64,000 nt of DNA from Candidatus Colwellia aromaticivorans. GTDB lineage: Bacteria; Pseudomonadota; Gammaproteobacteria; Enterobacterales; Alteromonadaceae. Shown piece after piece: positions 63,709-64,000 of the stretch. Location: NCBI RefSeq assembly GCF_003333305.1, contig NZ_QOLD01000028.1, forward strand, positions 1 to 64,000, given 5' to 3'. Numbering within the stretch: the first letter of the stretch is position 1; each line of letters opens with the position of its first letter. The notes beneath the pieces were generated by a model. That model was not told the DNA's origin and made no database searches. It saw nothing but the letters and a program-made list of their open reading frames with translations. The translations under genes and the position numbers were made by a program.

Positions 63709-64000
63709 ATGATAAATTATGATGACAAACGTGATTTTTACCGCATGATGCTAAACAGCGAGGTAATTGTTACCATTATTGATGATGAGGCTAATAGCCA
63801 AATAACAGCTACTTGTCGAGATTTAAGTGCTACTGGTATGGCAATTGAAATAGAACACCCATTGGCAATATCTACCCATGTAAAAATTAAACTAGACTCA
63901 GCATCGGATCTAGTGCAAGACCTTGATATTCTGGGTAAAGTAGTGAGGGTAGATGAAGAATGTGAAGGGTGTTATCTAGTTGGAATTGCTATAGAGGAAT
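63709..64000 (+). CDS. PilZ-domain protein, 5' part, cut by window end
   Basis: The first 97 codons of a protein starting MINYDDKRDFYRMMLNSEV. The segment RDFYRM is the RxxxR-like c-di-GMP switch region, and CRDLSATGMAIEIE matches the D/NxSxxG motif of PilZ domains, so it should bind cyclic di-GMP. The end lies outside the window. ATG follows GGAG by about 6 bases. The 5' context, 63471-63708, is AT-rich and must hold its promoter; nothing else was recognised there. Confidence 0.88.
   Translation, partial: MINYDDKRDFYRMMLNSEVIVTIIDDEANSQITATCRDLSATGMAIEIEHPLAISTHVKIKLDSASDLVQDLDILGKVVRVDEECEGCYLVGIAIEE

Noticed and set aside
1-64000. CRISPR arrays, tRNA and rRNA genes
   Set aside because: No regularly spaced direct repeats, no cloverleaf-type sequence and no rRNA signature were recognised by reading; a covariance search would settle tRNAs.

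Overview
The window looks like a chromosomal segment of a marine, low-GC gammaproteobacterium of the Alteromonadales, probably Colwellia or a close relative. That is inferred from the AT-rich codon use, the DUF2999/HopJ-type small genes, lysine-riboswitch-lysC, sbcB, a YbiT-type ABC-F protein, a RIO kinase and hrpA, and the many short palindromic and MITE-like repeats between genes. No rRNA, tRNA or CRISPR array was seen.

Layout. 1-16.2 kb is mostly core metabolism and housekeeping: an IS3-family transposase tail, a thioredoxin-fold protein, a lutABC lactate-oxidation operon divergent from a LysR regulator, a membrane histidine-kinase-like protein that has lost its phospho-accepting residues, riboswitch-controlled lysC, a glutathione peroxidase, small conserved genes, a beta-hydroxyacid dehydrogenase, a yitT gene split by an IS1595 element, and exonuclease I. 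A decayed integrase remnant lies at 16.3-16.56 kb.

16.98-40.2 kb is a near-complete extracellular contractile injection system (eCIS), all on the plus strand: cap/terminator, one sheath, two tube proteins, DUF5908, LysM hub protein, VgrG-like spike (apparently starting at AUU), PAAR tip, gp25, baseplate J, a Cis12-like wedge, a 934-aa protein of unknown role, tape-measure protein, AAA+ ATPase, and an 1182-aa cargo candidate with a DUF4157 domain and a C-terminal HNH-nuclease-like motif. No capsid, terminase or T6SS membrane-complex genes are present, so this is neither a prophage nor a type VI system.

40.2-49 kb is an accessory, defence-like stretch: a RelE/RHH toxin-antitoxin pair, an archaeal-type AAA ATPase, helicase IV with an embedded PD-(D/E)XK nuclease and zinc ribbons, an unknown partner gene, a SAM methyltransferase fused to an HNH nuclease, and a broken gene resembling the N-terminus of DUF4297/Cap4-type nucleases.

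49.5-64 kb returns to housekeeping: ybiT, RIO kinase, a gene set that could turn D-glutamate into 5-oxoproline and then glutamate (both halves of a D-glutamate cyclase-like protein, pxpABC, and a D-amino-acid transaminase), a CBS protein, hrpA, and the start of a PilZ protein.

Repeats tie the window together. Three non-coding elements (12456-12644, 33437-33646, 56841-57076) share terminal inverted repeats with the IS1595 element at 13393-14371, and all four have perfect 8-bp target duplications, so the IS is the probable source of transposase. A second palindromic repeat family (1152, 53254, 63099) and a roughly 50-bp two-hairpin module, which occurs inside both families with compensatory stem changes, are the least explained structures here.
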